This document shows, piece after piece, positions 30,237 through 38,433 of a stretch of 64,000 nt of DNA. This DNA comes from Candidatus Kosakonia sp. 282A-S69. GTDB taxonomy: Bacteria > Pseudomonadota > Gammaproteobacteria > Enterobacterales > Enterobacteriaceae. The translations under genes were made by a program, and so were the position numbers. The notes beneath the pieces were generated by a model. That model saw only the letters and a program-made list of their open reading frames with translations, had not been told where the DNA came from and ran no database searches. Every line of letters begins with the position of its first letter. The stretch's first letter is position 1. The stretch covers positions 657,406 through 721,405 of the forward strand of contig NZ_JAROAU010000003.1 in the NCBI RefSeq assembly GCF_029433855.1, given 5' to 3'.

Positions 30237-31396
30237 TATATGTTGCTTTTGCCCTTTTCTACGATTTCAATTTCTGTGTTCTGGATGCTGACCTCCAGTT
30301 CCACTTTGCTGATAAAACCCTGAGTGTTCATGGTGTGGGTCACTTTTTTGATGACCCAGAACGTCTCGTCGATCGCTTTTTTAAAGCCGGTAACCATTAC
30401 CGGCATTTCGGGCCGCAGCTCTGCCCGACCCAGCGCAAGCGTAAGGGAAAATTGTGCGCCGTAACGCTGAATAGCGCTCCATTCTGCCTTAGCCGCCCGC
30501 ATCGCCTCTTCCTGGTTTGCGAAGAGGGTGGTAAGGACCAGAACGTTGTCGTCTGCACCCGCCGTGTAGCCTGGCGACGCTTTTTTCTCTTTGGGGGCTG
30601 TGGCGCTGCTGACCGACTGCGGATGGGAAATGGGCGTGACCTTCTGTTGCGATGATTTTCTCTGCAACTGAACACTACTCTGGTTTTTTGGCGTGGCGGT
30701 ATCTTGCCAGTATGCGGTGACGCCAGAGTAGTTGATGCGATCGGCAATCGAAAAATCATGGCTGTCGCCATCGCTACGGGCTATTGTGGCGGAGGGCATC
30801 GTCTTGCCGCCTATCACACACTTACCGGGAACGATGAAGAACAATTTGCCCGATTTGACGGCGATCTCCGCACCGTTACGCCGTGCCAGGCGCGTCAGAA
30901 AATCGGCGTCAGATTCTTTCGACTGATCGATATGGGCAATCTTAATTTGCGCCAGCACGGGGGGCAGGCTGGTATCCAGCTTATTACGTTTTGCAATTTC
31001 CTCAACGATGGCACCGAGCGTCGTATCATGCCAGGAGCCAGACTTTTGGCTGTTCAGACTGCCGCGAAAGTCCGCGCTCTTAGCGATGACGGTAATCTGA
31101 TCCGGCGCGCCTTTATGGTTGACCTGATCGACGATAAAGGTGCCCATTTCAGTCAGCGCAGAACCCTGCCAGCCAATGGCCAGCGTGATGATATTGCCCC
31201 GCTCCGGCATCTGGATTTGCCCATCGGCATCATCAAGCGTCAGCGTCAGCATATCGGCTTCAAATCCCCGGTTATCCGTCACCGTCAGCCCAATTAACCG
31301 GGGCTGAAGGCTGCCCGTAATATCCTTTTCCCCGAGCTTTAGCGAAAATGCTGGCGTTCGTACCCGTGCTAATCCGTTTGTGAATGCATTAAGCAT
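30236..31396 (-). CDS. D: Phage late control protein D (tail hub protein)
   Basis: 386 residues, close to P2 gpD (387). It is the hub protein of the baseplate and tail tube cap, similar in fold to T4 gp27. Its start overlaps the stop of U. Typical segments include PAFSLKLGEKDITGSLQPRL and MTLDDADGQIQMPERG-like sequence near residue 60. It is the last gene of the FI-to-D tail operon. Confidence 0.93.
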   Translation of the reverse strand: MLNAFTNGLARVRTPAFSLKLGEKDITGSLQPRLIGLTVTDNRGFEADMLTLTLDDADGQIQMPERGNIITLAIGWQGSALTEMGTFIVDQVNHKGAPDQITVIAKSADFRGSLNSQKSGSWHDTTLGAIVEEIAKRNKLDTSLPPVLAQIKIAHIDQSKESDADFLTRLARRNGAEIAVKSGKLFFIVPGKCVIGGKTMPSATIARSDGDSHDFSIADRINYSGVTAYWQDTATPKNQSSVQLQRKSSQQKVTPISHPQSVSSATAPKEKKASPGYTAGADDNVLVLTTLFANQEEAMRAAKAEWSAIQRYGAQFSLTLALGRAELRPEMPVMVTGFKKAIDETFWVIKKVTHTMNTQGFISKVELEVSIQNTEIEIVEKGKSNI

Positions 31397-31845
31397 CAGA
31401 ACTTCTCCAACATATCGGTCGCCAGCTGCTTACTCTGGTCATAAATGTCGCCAAACATCGCTTTCAGCGACTCGTCGACGCGGGTCAATTTCAGGGTGAA
31501 GCTGATTTTGCGCGGCGAACCATCCGGGTAAAACAGCGTCCCGGTTTCGCTGACGCTATTAATCACAAACATCCCGTAAATCATCCCCGTACCCTCAATC
31601 AGCGGCCAGGCTTTGCCCTGTTCCGCCATCAGACGTACCGCCGAGAGAGACAGCATGCCGCCGGTAATCTCAGGGAAAAGTTCACCGGTAATATCAATGG
31701 TGTCGCTTTCCGGCCCGGTGTACTGAAAGGCGTTGCGTTTACCTATGCGCGCGTTGCTGGGCCATCTATAGCTGCTATCGCGTTTCATGGTTTGATAGGG
31801 CAGCGTCTGCCGCATAAAAACAAAAAGCCCAAGTGCCAGCATCAT
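31396..31845 (-). CDS. U: Phage tail protein U (tail terminator)
   Basis: 149 residues, starting MMLALGLFVFMRQTLPYQ as P2 gpU does. The gene overlaps T and D by one base each, giving tight translational coupling. In P2 it is needed for tail assembly and probably caps the tube. Confidence 0.93.
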   Translation of the reverse strand: MMLALGLFVFMRQTLPYQTMKRDSSYRWPSNARIGKRNAFQYTGPESDTIDITGELFPEITGGMLSLSAVRLMAEQGKAWPLIEGTGMIYGMFVINSVSETGTLFYPDGSPRKISFTLKLTRVDESLKAMFGDIYDQSKQLATDMLEKF

Positions 31846-33914
31846 TAGGCAAATCCTCCTGCGGCGCTGAATTGTGAAAGAGAGTGGGTGCGCTTCTCCT
31901 GCTCGTGCTGCGCCAGCAGATCTCTTAACTGGCGTGTGCCGTCGCCGTTGGGTGACATATCTCCCTGCAGAGTGATGTTATATTCGCTCTTGCTTTGATC
32001 GACATAGGAGCCGCCGGCCGCCGGGCGCGCCGCCTGATAATTGTCTAAGCGGGGAGGTTGCACCATGCCAAACGCCGCGCCGCCAGTAGTAGGTTGAGTC
32101 TGCTTATCGGGGCTGGCTTCAGCCGACTGTTTGTTGATAACGCCGAGCTTATCCAGCAACCACGTAACCCCCTTGATTAGCAGTTTTAGCGGTTCGAAAG
32201 GCATTGTCAGTGCCTCAACCAGGATTTGACCAAACATTTTTCCGGCGTTACCGAAGCTCTCCAGGGTTTGTTGGCTGGATTTGACGGGGGTAAGCAGATC
32301 GCCGAACCACCCGGCAACCTCGCTGATTGCTTTACCTATGGCGTCGAAAAGCGGCTGGAACGGCGCAAACAACTCGGCAATAGGAGCAAAAGCCGTTTTG
32401 ATGCCTTCAATAACGCCACCAAAAAAGGCGCTAACTGGCTCCCAGTACTTATAGATCAGCAGCGCAGCGGCGGCGACGCCGGCAATAATGGCGACAATCG
32501 GTAGTGTGAGTGAGCCAATCACGGCCGCTATCCCGCCAAAAATAGTGGTAAATACGCTGCCGAGCGTCGTTGCGATGGTGATAAGCGTGCTGATGCCAGT
32601 GAACACCGGCGCGATAACCCCCGCGACAGTGCCGACGGCACCCGCGATACCCACCACCACCGTGGCGATAAGCCCAAAGCTCTGCACCAGTCCCTGGTTG
32701 TTTTGTACCCACTCTTGCAGCTTGCCGACATAGCGGGTGGCGGTTTGCACCAGCGAGCGCAGAGATGACTCCTGGGTGCTGAAAATATCAACGCTCAGCG
32801 ACTGATACGCCGCCTGCAGCGCTTCGAGATCGCTACCCAGGTTGCCGACACTGCTCTGCATCGCCGCGGCGGGGCCGGCAGCGCTATTTTGTAGTGCTGC
32901 GACCGCGGTTCCCGGCGCACTGGCACTATTTTGCAGTGCTGCGGCCGCGGTTCCCGGCGCACTGGCACTATTTTGCAGTGCTGCGACCGCGGTTCCCGGG
33001 GCACTGGCACTATTTTGCAGTGCTGTGACCGCGGTTCCCGGGGCACTGGCGCTACTTTGCAGTGCTGCGACCGAGGTTCCCGGGGCACTGGCGCTGTTTT
33101 GCAGTGCTGCGACCGCGACTCCCGGAACCATGGCACTGTTTTGCAGGGAAGCCACGGCTTCTCCTGAGCTATTTTGCAGTGTAGTGGCCGCTGTTCCGGG
33201 AGCGGAAGGCGTGTTCTGCACACCTGGTTGTGTGTTATCGGACGTTGTCGCAGGTGCAAGCGGGCTATTTTTTAGCGACGCTTCATAGCCCGGCTGCATG
33301 ATTTTTTTGCCCAGTTCAAACCCGGTTGTGGCAATCGACTTGCCTTTCGCGCCAATGGCAGAGACCTTTTCGCCTGCGCCGAGAAGGCGCTGCTGCACGG
33401 CCTGGATTTTTGCCGCGCGCTGCTGGCGCTTCTGATCCTGCTCCTGCTGGAGCGCCTGGCGCTGGGTGATCAACTGTGCCGACTCATCGCTGATACGGCT
33501 TTTCAGTTGAAGTCGCGCAGATAACGGCGTTTTCGCCTCAATACCGGCTGTCTTCAGGGAGGTCTTATTAGCGTTGATCGTTCTGCGCAGGGTAAGTCGT
33601 TCCTTTTTGAGCGCTTTCTCTGACTTAGGTTTTCCGCCCCAGGGATCTGGCATCGCTGGCGCTGCTGTGCCGTTGGCGACATTTTGCCTGTTCTGTTTTA
33701 TGTCGCTCAGCTGCGCATTGACGGAGGCAAGGGCTTTTTCCGCGCGCATGATGTCGTCGACCTGCGCAAGCTGGGTGTACAAGCCGCGCAGGTTTTTCTC
33801 CGTCTCTTTCACGCTGTCAGACAGAGAGAGACTCTCTGTCTGCAACGATTTAAACGGGCGCGTCGCCTGATCAACAGCCGTGAGCAATTCCTCTAATTTT
33901 GCGCTGTTACTCAT
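31845..33914 (-). CDS. T: Phage tail tape measure protein T
   Basis: 689 residues, shorter than P2 gpT (815). The N-terminal half is coiled coil (Lys/Glu/Gln-rich, ~1-190). An Ala/Ser-rich tandem array of a 14-residue unit (PGTAVAALQNSASA) follows, at about residues 255-345. A hydrophobic membrane-like segment is at ~400-490, then a Gly/Pro-rich tail. It sets tail length and is threaded inside the tube. The 42-bp DNA repeats are a source of length change. Confidence 0.93.
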   Translation of the reverse strand: MSNSAKLEELLTAVDQATRPFKSLQTESLSLSDSVKETEKNLRGLYTQLAQVDDIMRAEKALASVNAQLSDIKQNRQNVANGTAAPAMPDPWGGKPKSEKALKKERLTLRRTINANKTSLKTAGIEAKTPLSARLQLKSRISDESAQLITQRQALQQEQDQKRQQRAAKIQAVQQRLLGAGEKVSAIGAKGKSIATTGFELGKKIMQPGYEASLKNSPLAPATTSDNTQPGVQNTPSAPGTAATTLQNSSGEAVASLQNSAMVPGVAVAALQNSASAPGTSVAALQSSASAPGTAVTALQNSASAPGTAVAALQNSASAPGTAAAALQNSASAPGTAVAALQNSAAGPAAAMQSSVGNLGSDLEALQAAYQSLSVDIFSTQESSLRSLVQTATRYVGKLQEWVQNNQGLVQSFGLIATVVVGIAGAVGTVAGVIAPVFTGISTLITIATTLGSVFTTIFGGIAAVIGSLTLPIVAIIAGVAAAALLIYKYWEPVSAFFGGVIEGIKTAFAPIAELFAPFQPLFDAIGKAISEVAGWFGDLLTPVKSSQQTLESFGNAGKMFGQILVEALTMPFEPLKLLIKGVTWLLDKLGVINKQSAEASPDKQTQPTTGGAAFGMVQPPRLDNYQAARPAAGGSYVDQSKSEYNITLQGDMSPNGDGTRQLRDLLAQHEQEKRTHSLSQFSAAGGFA
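32896..33147. repeat. 42-bp tandem repeat in the tape measure gene, six units
   Basis: Six consecutive 42-bp units from 32896 with few differences, flanked by degenerate partial copies on both sides (to ~33215). Each unit keeps the frame and encodes 14 residues. Confidence 0.92.
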
Positions 33915-34026
33915 ATCTGTTTCCGCTTCGCTGTAGCGCTTTCTCGCGCCAGGTGATGAGTTCTGTCAGGCTCAGGGGGTAGAGTTCTGACGGCGGCCAG
34001 TGAAAGATCACCGCGATATCCGCCAT
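33907..34026 (-). CDS. E': GpE'-type tail protein, C-terminal extension of E by frameshift
   Basis: 39 codons if read alone from the ATG at 34026 (MADIAVIFHWPPSELYPL), ending TELITWREKALQRSGNRYE. In P2 this segment is made as the C-terminus of an E+E' fusion by -1 frameshifting. The frame is open back to a slippery T6G at 34080-34086 inside E. The stop overlaps the start of T. It is the tail assembly chaperone analogue of lambda gpG-GT. Confidence 0.88.
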   Translation of the reverse strand: MADIAVIFHWPPSELYPLSLTELITWREKALQRSGNRYE

Positions 34027-34058
34027 CAGATCGTCAACCGACAGAGAGGCCGGAAAAG

Positions 34059-34340
34059 TTACTGTGCCGAAGCCGGTGACAAAAAACCGACCACCTTGCC
34101 CGCCAGTGCGACCATATCGACCAGGTCGAGCGCGCCCACTTCCTGCTCCGTCAGCGACGGGGAGGTGATGCGAGGCAGCACTTTAATCAGCGCGTCGACA
34201 TCGGCATTCGCCACCGACGCCAGGCTCAAACCGCGCAGCGTGCCGGCATTAGGTTTCATCAGCGTCACGCTGTTAATTAGCTGCTCTCCGCGCTTAATCG
34301 GCGTTTCCAGGGTAATCACGTTGTCAGTTTCGTTGCTCAT
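34059..34340 (-). CDS. E: Phage tail assembly protein E
   Basis: 93 residues, starting MSNETDNVITLETPIKRG, the P2 gpE family. Near its end the codons GGT TTT TTG contain the heptamer TTTTTTG (34080-34086, minus strand). A -1 slip there would skip the TAA at 34059 and give a ~144-residue E+E' protein, close to that of P2. It acts as tail chaperone with the tape measure protein encoded next. Confidence 0.92.
   Translation of the reverse strand: MSNETDNVITLETPIKRGEQLINSVTLMKPNAGTLRGLSLASVANADVDALIKVLPRITSPSLTEQEVGALDLVDMVALAGKVVGFLSPASAQ
34080..34086 (-). promoter_or_regulatory. Programmed -1 frameshift site in gene E
   Basis: Minus-strand heptamer T TTT TTG in the zero frame, of the X XXY YYZ type. 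The -1 frame is open from here to 33907 and continues into conserved E' sequence. Confidence 0.8.
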
Positions 34341-34373
34341 GGCATCCTCACTCTCTTCTTCGCGGGAAAAGGT

Positions 34374-34397
34374 GCCCGGCCAGCTGGCTGACCGGGC
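34374..34397. other. Intergenic hairpin between FII and E
   Basis: GCCCGGCCAGC and GCTGACCGGGC form an 11-bp stem with one G-U type mismatch. There is no T-run, so it may be an mRNA stability or partial-termination element that lowers E relative to the abundant tube protein FII. Confidence 0.45.
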
Positions 34398-34405
34398 GGC
34401 GGTTA

Positions 34406-34924
34406 TTACAGGCCGATGTTACGGCGGTGCTGCTCAAGGCGATCAACGCCGTTCACTTTCTCCACCATGTTGACGGTGTCGATTTCCACCAGCTCCTGGC
34501 CATCCATCGTCAGCTTGAAGTAGCTGCAGACGACGGAAATTTTGGACTCGGTATCTTCGCCCGGCTTGTTCTCACCGGTATCGATCTCTTTCTGACGACC
34601 ACGCATCACCACTTCAACGGCGACCGTTTCGCCGGTGTCGTCGCGCTGGTAGGAGCCGGCAAAGCGAATCGGTACCGCATCCGCGGTGGTCGCGCCATAG
34701 AGTTCCCAGATGGCGGCATCCGGGAAGCCGCCCAGCGACCACTCCATCGACAGGGCTTCATCATCGAGACCCATATCAATCGGTGCTACGCCGTTCATGC
34801 CTGCGCCACGGTAGTTCTCCAGCTTGCGGGTCAGCTTCGGCAGCGTGATGGATTTGGCGATCCCCTGATAGCTAAAGCCATTGAGGAACACGTTCATATA
34901 TTTAAGTTTTCGCGGCATTGCCAT
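34406..34924 (-). CDS. FII: Major tail tube protein FII
   Basis: 172 residues, as in P2. It begins MAMPRKLKYMNVFLNGFSYQG and contains ITLPKLTRKLENYRGAGMNG, family signatures. It polymerises into the inner tail tube, 11 bp downstream of the sheath gene. Confidence 0.94.
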   Translation of the reverse strand: MAMPRKLKYMNVFLNGFSYQGIAKSITLPKLTRKLENYRGAGMNGVAPIDMGLDDEALSMEWSLGGFPDAAIWELYGATTADAVPIRFAGSYQRDDTGETVAVEVVMRGRQKEIDTGENKPGEDTESKISVVCSYFKLTMDGQELVEIDTVNMVEKVNGVDRLEQHRRNIGL

Positions 34925-34935
34925 CTATCTGTTCC

Positions 34936-36117
34936 TTACTTGCTGTTAACTGAGGAGACCAGGTTCGCCAGATACTTATCCGTGATGCGCTGGCGCAGGG
35001 TCAGGTTTTCCAGAGGCGGCACCGGCGTATAGTCGTAATCGATATAGAGCTTGCCCGCCTTCAGCGATGCGGCGTCATTAGCCTCTTCGTCGAACCAGCA
35101 GGTGGCATCGATGATGTAGCCATTGCTTTTCAGCTCGCGGAATTTGGCATTGATGCCGTCGATGATGTCGCGGATCAGCGATGCGGTGATCGGTTTGTCC
35201 ACCGCCCACATATGCGCGTCAGCCATGGTGTCGGCAATCACCTGCGCGGTACGGGTGTAGTTTTCAAACAGGAACAGCGGATCGTCGGAGCAGGTACGGT
35301 TGCCCCAGAAACGGAAGCCATCTTTGCGAATCAGCGTGGTAATGCCCGCTTCGTTCAGCAGATCGGCATCGGTGCCGGACTCCTGCAGATCCCAGAACAC
35401 CGGGGTGCTGATGCCGGTAACGCCATTGACGCCGACATTGGAGAGGGTTTTATGCCAGCCGGCTGACTGGTCGATCGCCGCACGCAGACCCAGCGCACGC
35501 GCCGTCGAGTAAGCGACCGAAGAGCTGTTGCTGGCGGTGTCCCAGGCGAGGAAATCGGGCCAGATCACCATCAGCTCGCGCTGGCTGAAGTTTTCGCGGT
35601 ACTTGATCGCTTCAGAAATGGTTTTACAGCCCCAGGCGCTGACGTAACCAAAGGCGCGCAGCTTCTGGCAAATCGGTGCCAGCGCGGTAGCAACTTCGAG
35701 GCTATCAAGACCCGGTACGCCAAGAATGCGCGGTTTCACGCCGGTCACTGCTTCGGCAGTCAGCAGCGCCTTCAGGCCGGTATATTTACCGTTTTCGTCG
35801 GTGGTGCCGATGATGTTGGAGAGGGTCTGCGCTTTGGCATCCTCACCGCTGCCTTCGGCAACGCGAACAACAACGATCACCGGTTTCGCCTGGTCAGCAA
35901 TCGCCTGCAGCGAAGCCGCCAGCGTGCCTTGTTTGCCCGCTTTGGCAATCGCGCTCTGCACGTTGGTGATCAGAACCGGTTCATTGAGGGGGAACATCCC
36001 TGCGTCTGCATCGCTGGCGGTACAAACCATGCCGACAATGGCCGTTGAGACTGTGGAAATGACGCGCGTGCCATCGTTGATTTCGACGACCTGAACGCCA
36101 TGATGATAATCACTCAT
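34936..36117 (-). CDS. FI: Major tail sheath protein FI
   Basis: 393 residues (P2: 396). It forms the contractile sheath. N-terminal SDYHHGVQVVEINDGTRVIS and the C-terminal beta-handshake region DYTPVPPLENLTLRQRITDKYL are typical. First gene of the FI-FII-E-T-U-D operon, with its own Ogr-type box and promoter between 36150 and 36207. Confidence 0.95.
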   Translation of the reverse strand: MSDYHHGVQVVEINDGTRVISTVSTAIVGMVCTASDADAGMFPLNEPVLITNVQSAIAKAGKQGTLAASLQAIADQAKPVIVVVRVAEGSGEDAKAQTLSNIIGTTDENGKYTGLKALLTAEAVTGVKPRILGVPGLDSLEVATALAPICQKLRAFGYVSAWGCKTISEAIKYRENFSQRELMVIWPDFLAWDTASNSSSVAYSTARALGLRAAIDQSAGWHKTLSNVGVNGVTGISTPVFWDLQESGTDADLLNEAGITTLIRKDGFRFWGNRTCSDDPLFLFENYTRTAQVIADTMADAHMWAVDKPITASLIRDIIDGINAKFRELKSNGYIIDATCWFDEEANDAASLKAGKLYIDYDYTPVPPLENLTLRQRITDKYLANLVSSVNSK

Positions 36118-36146
36118 CCGTTTAACTCCGTGGTGTTGGGGTGAGT

Positions 36147-36207
36147 GCTATTTTCGAGTGTGGCGTCGCGGCGCGCTATTTGTCCGGGTTGGAGAGCGGC
36201 TGATACA
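36147..36207 (-). promoter_or_regulatory. Late promoter of FI with Ogr-type box
   Basis: Minus strand: TGTATCAGCCGCTCTCCA (36190-36207), a TGT-N12-CCA dyad within GTTGT...CCAAC. An ATAGC -10 element lies 38 bp downstream (36147-36151). The FI start codon is at 36117. Confidence 0.65.
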
Positions 36208-36219
36208 ACAGCGGGAATT

Positions 36220-36242
36220 AAAAAAAACGGGCCGCAGCCCGT
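36220..36242 (-). terminator. Terminator after fibre cassette 1
   Basis: ACGGGC and GCCCGT stem, loop TGCG on the minus strand, followed by a long T-run. One of four near-identical terminators at 36220, 37812, 39651 and 40763. Confidence 0.88.
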
Positions 36243-36247
36243 AGAGA

Positions 36248-36679
36248 TTATGCCGGTTCAACTGGCCAGCTAATATTCGGCGCAAGAGAGGTATCTACGG
36301 CACTCACTGCATCAAGATAATCAAGCCAGATTAAAAATGCGGCTTTATCGTTCTCATTGAGACGGTTAAGTGCCAGCTTAGAAGGCCACTGTTGCGCAGC
36401 TATAAAGGTATTCACCTGTTCAATGCGTAGCGCTTTAACATTTTTAGCAGTGGCAACAGCTTCCTCATGCGTGGGCGGTGGTAAATCGCCCCAGGCAGGG
36501 TAACCATCAGCGGTCACATATCGGGTTTTTCCTGCCGGAGCTGCACTGGAGAACTCGTAAAAAGTGGCATCATCCACCTCTTTGCCATCAGAAGGCCAGC
36601 TTGCTGAGGCAAGATAACGTTCTTTCAAGGAGGAGAGGTAAAACGCATTCTTTGATGGACTAAAAATAAAGGTGCTCAT
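36248..36679 (-). CDS. Tail fibre assembly protein, first copy
   Basis: 143 residues. The family of P2 G / lambda Tfa chaperones folds or attaches the fibre tip. The C-terminal part (KLALNRLNENDKAAFLIWLDYLDAVSAVD followed by ISWPVEP) carries the usual signature. It lies 1 bp after fibre gene 1 and is presumably specific for it. It shares only its C-terminal third with the second assembly protein. Confidence 0.9.
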   Translation of the reverse strand: MSTFIFSPSKNAFYLSSLKERYLASASWPSDGKEVDDATFYEFSSAAPAGKTRYVTADGYPAWGDLPPPTHEEAVATAKNVKALRIEQVNTFIAAQQWPSKLALNRLNENDKAAFLIWLDYLDAVSAVDTSLAPNISWPVEPA

Positions 36680-36680
36680 A

Positions 36681-37628
36681 TTAATACCCTATTGCTAAAT
36701 ATCTGGAACCTGCGTTAGCGCGGGTGGAAAAGTTTCTCAATAAGAGTGTTTTTCTTGCATCAGCGACGTTTTGGGCATCAATACCTATTGAAATGGGCAC
36801 GGTGGAGTCTGCCGCACCGGTTGCCACACCAGTGGCAAAACACATGGCGACAGGAAAGGGGATAGGGTAAGTCACTTCAACTGACGCTCCCGCGGCAATC
36901 GAAGTAATCGCCGCGGTTTGGATAATCAAGCCGTTTGGCAATGTAAAAGCGCCAGCAACGCCGCCGTTCGGGTACATTTTTCCAAACAAATTCATATCAG
37001 GAACTTGGCCATTGCCGTTACCGACTGCCCGTTTGGCTGCCTCGCCCAGCCCAAGATTTTTAAGCGCAGCGGCGACAGACGCGCTCCCTGCGTTGGCTAT
37101 CTCTTTAAGCGACTGAGCGATTTGCAGGTACTGACCATGCGGATTCGGCGCGTAGATATGGTCGCTCATCAGTTTATCTGCGTAGTGACGCGTCGCCAGC
37201 ACCACCGCCGGATCGATTTTCAGGCTCACTGCAGAGGTAGAGGAGACCACCAGCGCCATCCGCAGGGTTTGCGTGCGTGCGCTGCCCTCCAGCAGGAGCG
37301 GTTTATAGGTCTCCGGGCAGTTAGCAACGGCAATCAGTGTGCCATCGGCGTCATAAAGGCCGATTTCACGGATCCAGAAACCGCCCTCACTCTCCGGAAT
37401 GACCTGTTCGGCGATAATCTGGTTCGCGTCACCTGGATCGACAAAGAGCATATTGAGTGGCGCAATACGTTTCTGGTTAACCAGCTTTGTCTGTGCGGGA
37501 TCGGGGGTGGGCAGGGTACCGTTACCGTCGCCGGTGGCCATATGGGTCAGCTTCAGCTGCGTGCCGAGCGCGGTAGCGTTGGCAAGCTTCGCGGCTCCCT
37601 GGTGGGTCAAAATGGCAAAATATTTCAT
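36681..37628 (-). CDS. Tail fibre protein 1 (gpH-like)
   Basis: 315 residues. The N-terminal ~155 residues form the collar-fibre attachment domain shared with the two other fibres (YFAILTHQGAAKLANATALG, VIPESEGGFWIREIGLYD, NCPETYKP). The rest differs: a short helical segment with GEAAKRAVGNGNGQVPDMNLFG, then a C-terminal receptor-binding domain of the gp53-like type ending TRANAGSRYLAIGY. An Ogr-type box and ATAGC -10 precede it, and a terminator follows its assembly gene, so it is an independent late unit. Confidence 0.9.
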   Translation of the reverse strand: MKYFAILTHQGAAKLANATALGTQLKLTHMATGDGNGTLPTPDPAQTKLVNQKRIAPLNMLFVDPGDANQIIAEQVIPESEGGFWIREIGLYDADGTLIAVANCPETYKPLLLEGSARTQTLRMALVVSSTSAVSLKIDPAVVLATRHYADKLMSDHIYAPNPHGQYLQIAQSLKEIANAGSASVAAALKNLGLGEAAKRAVGNGNGQVPDMNLFGKMYPNGGVAGAFTLPNGLIIQTAAITSIAAGASVEVTYPIPFPVAMCFATGVATGAADSTVPISIGIDAQNVADARKTLLLRNFSTRANAGSRYLAIGY

Positions 37629-37665
37629 AGTCAGGCGTTCACTCTCAGTTAGCGATTGAGTAAAC

Positions 37666-37727
37666 GCTATTGTCGTGGGCAGTTTAGGGAAGGGGCTATC
37701 GAATGCGGTTGGCTGCCGGGCGGGACA
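37666..37727 (-). promoter_or_regulatory. Late promoter of fibre 1 with Ogr-type box
   Basis: Minus strand: TGTCCCGCCCGGCAGCCA (37710-37727), TGT-N12-CCA within GTTGT...CCAAC. ATAGC at 37666-37670 lies 39 bp downstream. The fibre 1 start codon is at 37628. Confidence 0.6.
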
Positions 37728-37741
37728 ACCTGACGAAAAAA

Positions 37742-37811
37742 GGCCTGATGGCGGCTTCGCCTTATCAGGCCAGGGCTAATTGTGGGCCGGGTAAACGCAG
37801 CGCCACCCGGC
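37742..37811. repeat. BIME: two REP-type elements inside the prophage
   Basis: First unit 37742-37771 (GGCCTGATGGCG ... CGCCTTATCAGGCC, 8-bp outer stem). Second unit 37786-37811 (GCCGGGT ... ACCCGGC, 7-bp stem). Both have the sequence of enterobacterial extragenic REP units, which normally lie between host genes. They sit between fibre cassettes 1 and 2. Confidence 0.85.
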
Positions 37812-37830
37812 AAAACGGGCCGCAGCCCGT
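37812..37830 (-). terminator. Terminator after fibre cassette 2
   Basis: ACGGGC and GCCCGT stem, loop TGCG, then TTTTG on the minus strand. It abuts the REP pair and shares its stem sequence with the terminator at 36220. Confidence 0.7.
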
Positions 37831-37836
37831 CATCTT

Positions 37837-38433
37837 TTATTGCGGCTGTTCAGGCCAGGCGATATCGGGCGCGGTAGCCGTATCGACTTTCTGTAGCGCC
37901 TGAATGTAACGCATCCAGGCGGTGAGCTGCGTCTTATCATCATCGCTGATGATGCCGAGCTGCAGTTCGGTCTGCCACAGGCTGATGGCATTTTTCGCGC
38001 TGGTGAGCAAACGGGCTTTGGTCTGCTCGGCCTGCGCGATTTGTGCGGCCTGCCGGGTGGCGTCATCCGTTACCCATGCGCTGCCGTTCCAGACATCATA
38101 GGGTGTGGCGGGGGCAAGCGGGGTGACATCATCCGGATAATCACCCAACTGCGTCAGCGTCTTTTTCTCGCCGGTAATTTTGTCATACACCTCGCTGCCG
38201 CGATGGTCGGGAGCATACTCCCAGCCATCCAGCGCCGCGTTACGGCGCACCGCAAAACCCGCTTTCTCCGCCAGTGGGTTATCAAGCGTGGCGTTCGCCG
38301 GAATACCGACGCCCACGGCGAGATACTCGATGCTGCTGCCGAGGCACTCGCGGCTCAATGCGTCAAAGTTATAGACGGTGACAGTGCCCGCCTGGCTGGC
38401 TAAGTGGTTTTCGTTCAAAATTGCGTTTGTCAT
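37837..38433 (-). CDS. Tail fibre assembly protein, second copy
   Basis: 198 residues. It starts with a short beta domain (TVTVYNFDALSRECLGSSIEYLAVG), then the middle (YDVWNGSAWVTDDATRQAAQIAQAEQTKARLL) and C-terminal signature of Tfa proteins (QLTAWMRYIQALQKVDTATAPDIAWPEQP). Its ATG overlaps the stop of fibre 2 (ATGA), so the pair is translationally coupled. Confidence 0.92.
   Translation of the reverse strand: MTNAILNENHLASQAGTVTVYNFDALSRECLGSSIEYLAVGVGIPANATLDNPLAEKAGFAVRRNAALDGWEYAPDHRGSEVYDKITGEKKTLTQLGDYPDDVTPLAPATPYDVWNGSAWVTDDATRQAAQIAQAEQTKARLLTSAKNAISLWQTELQLGIISDDDKTQLTAWMRYIQALQKVDTATAPDIAWPEQPQ

Noticed and set aside
32896-33147. Regular 42-bp repeats as a CRISPR array
   Set aside because: The repeats are contiguous with no unique spacers and lie inside an intact coding frame; no cas genes are in the window.
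32842-33288. Plus-strand 148-codon frame with a repeated Cys/Ala-rich unit
   Set aside because: It is the complement of the 42-bp repeats in tape measure gene T; any frame through them stays open.
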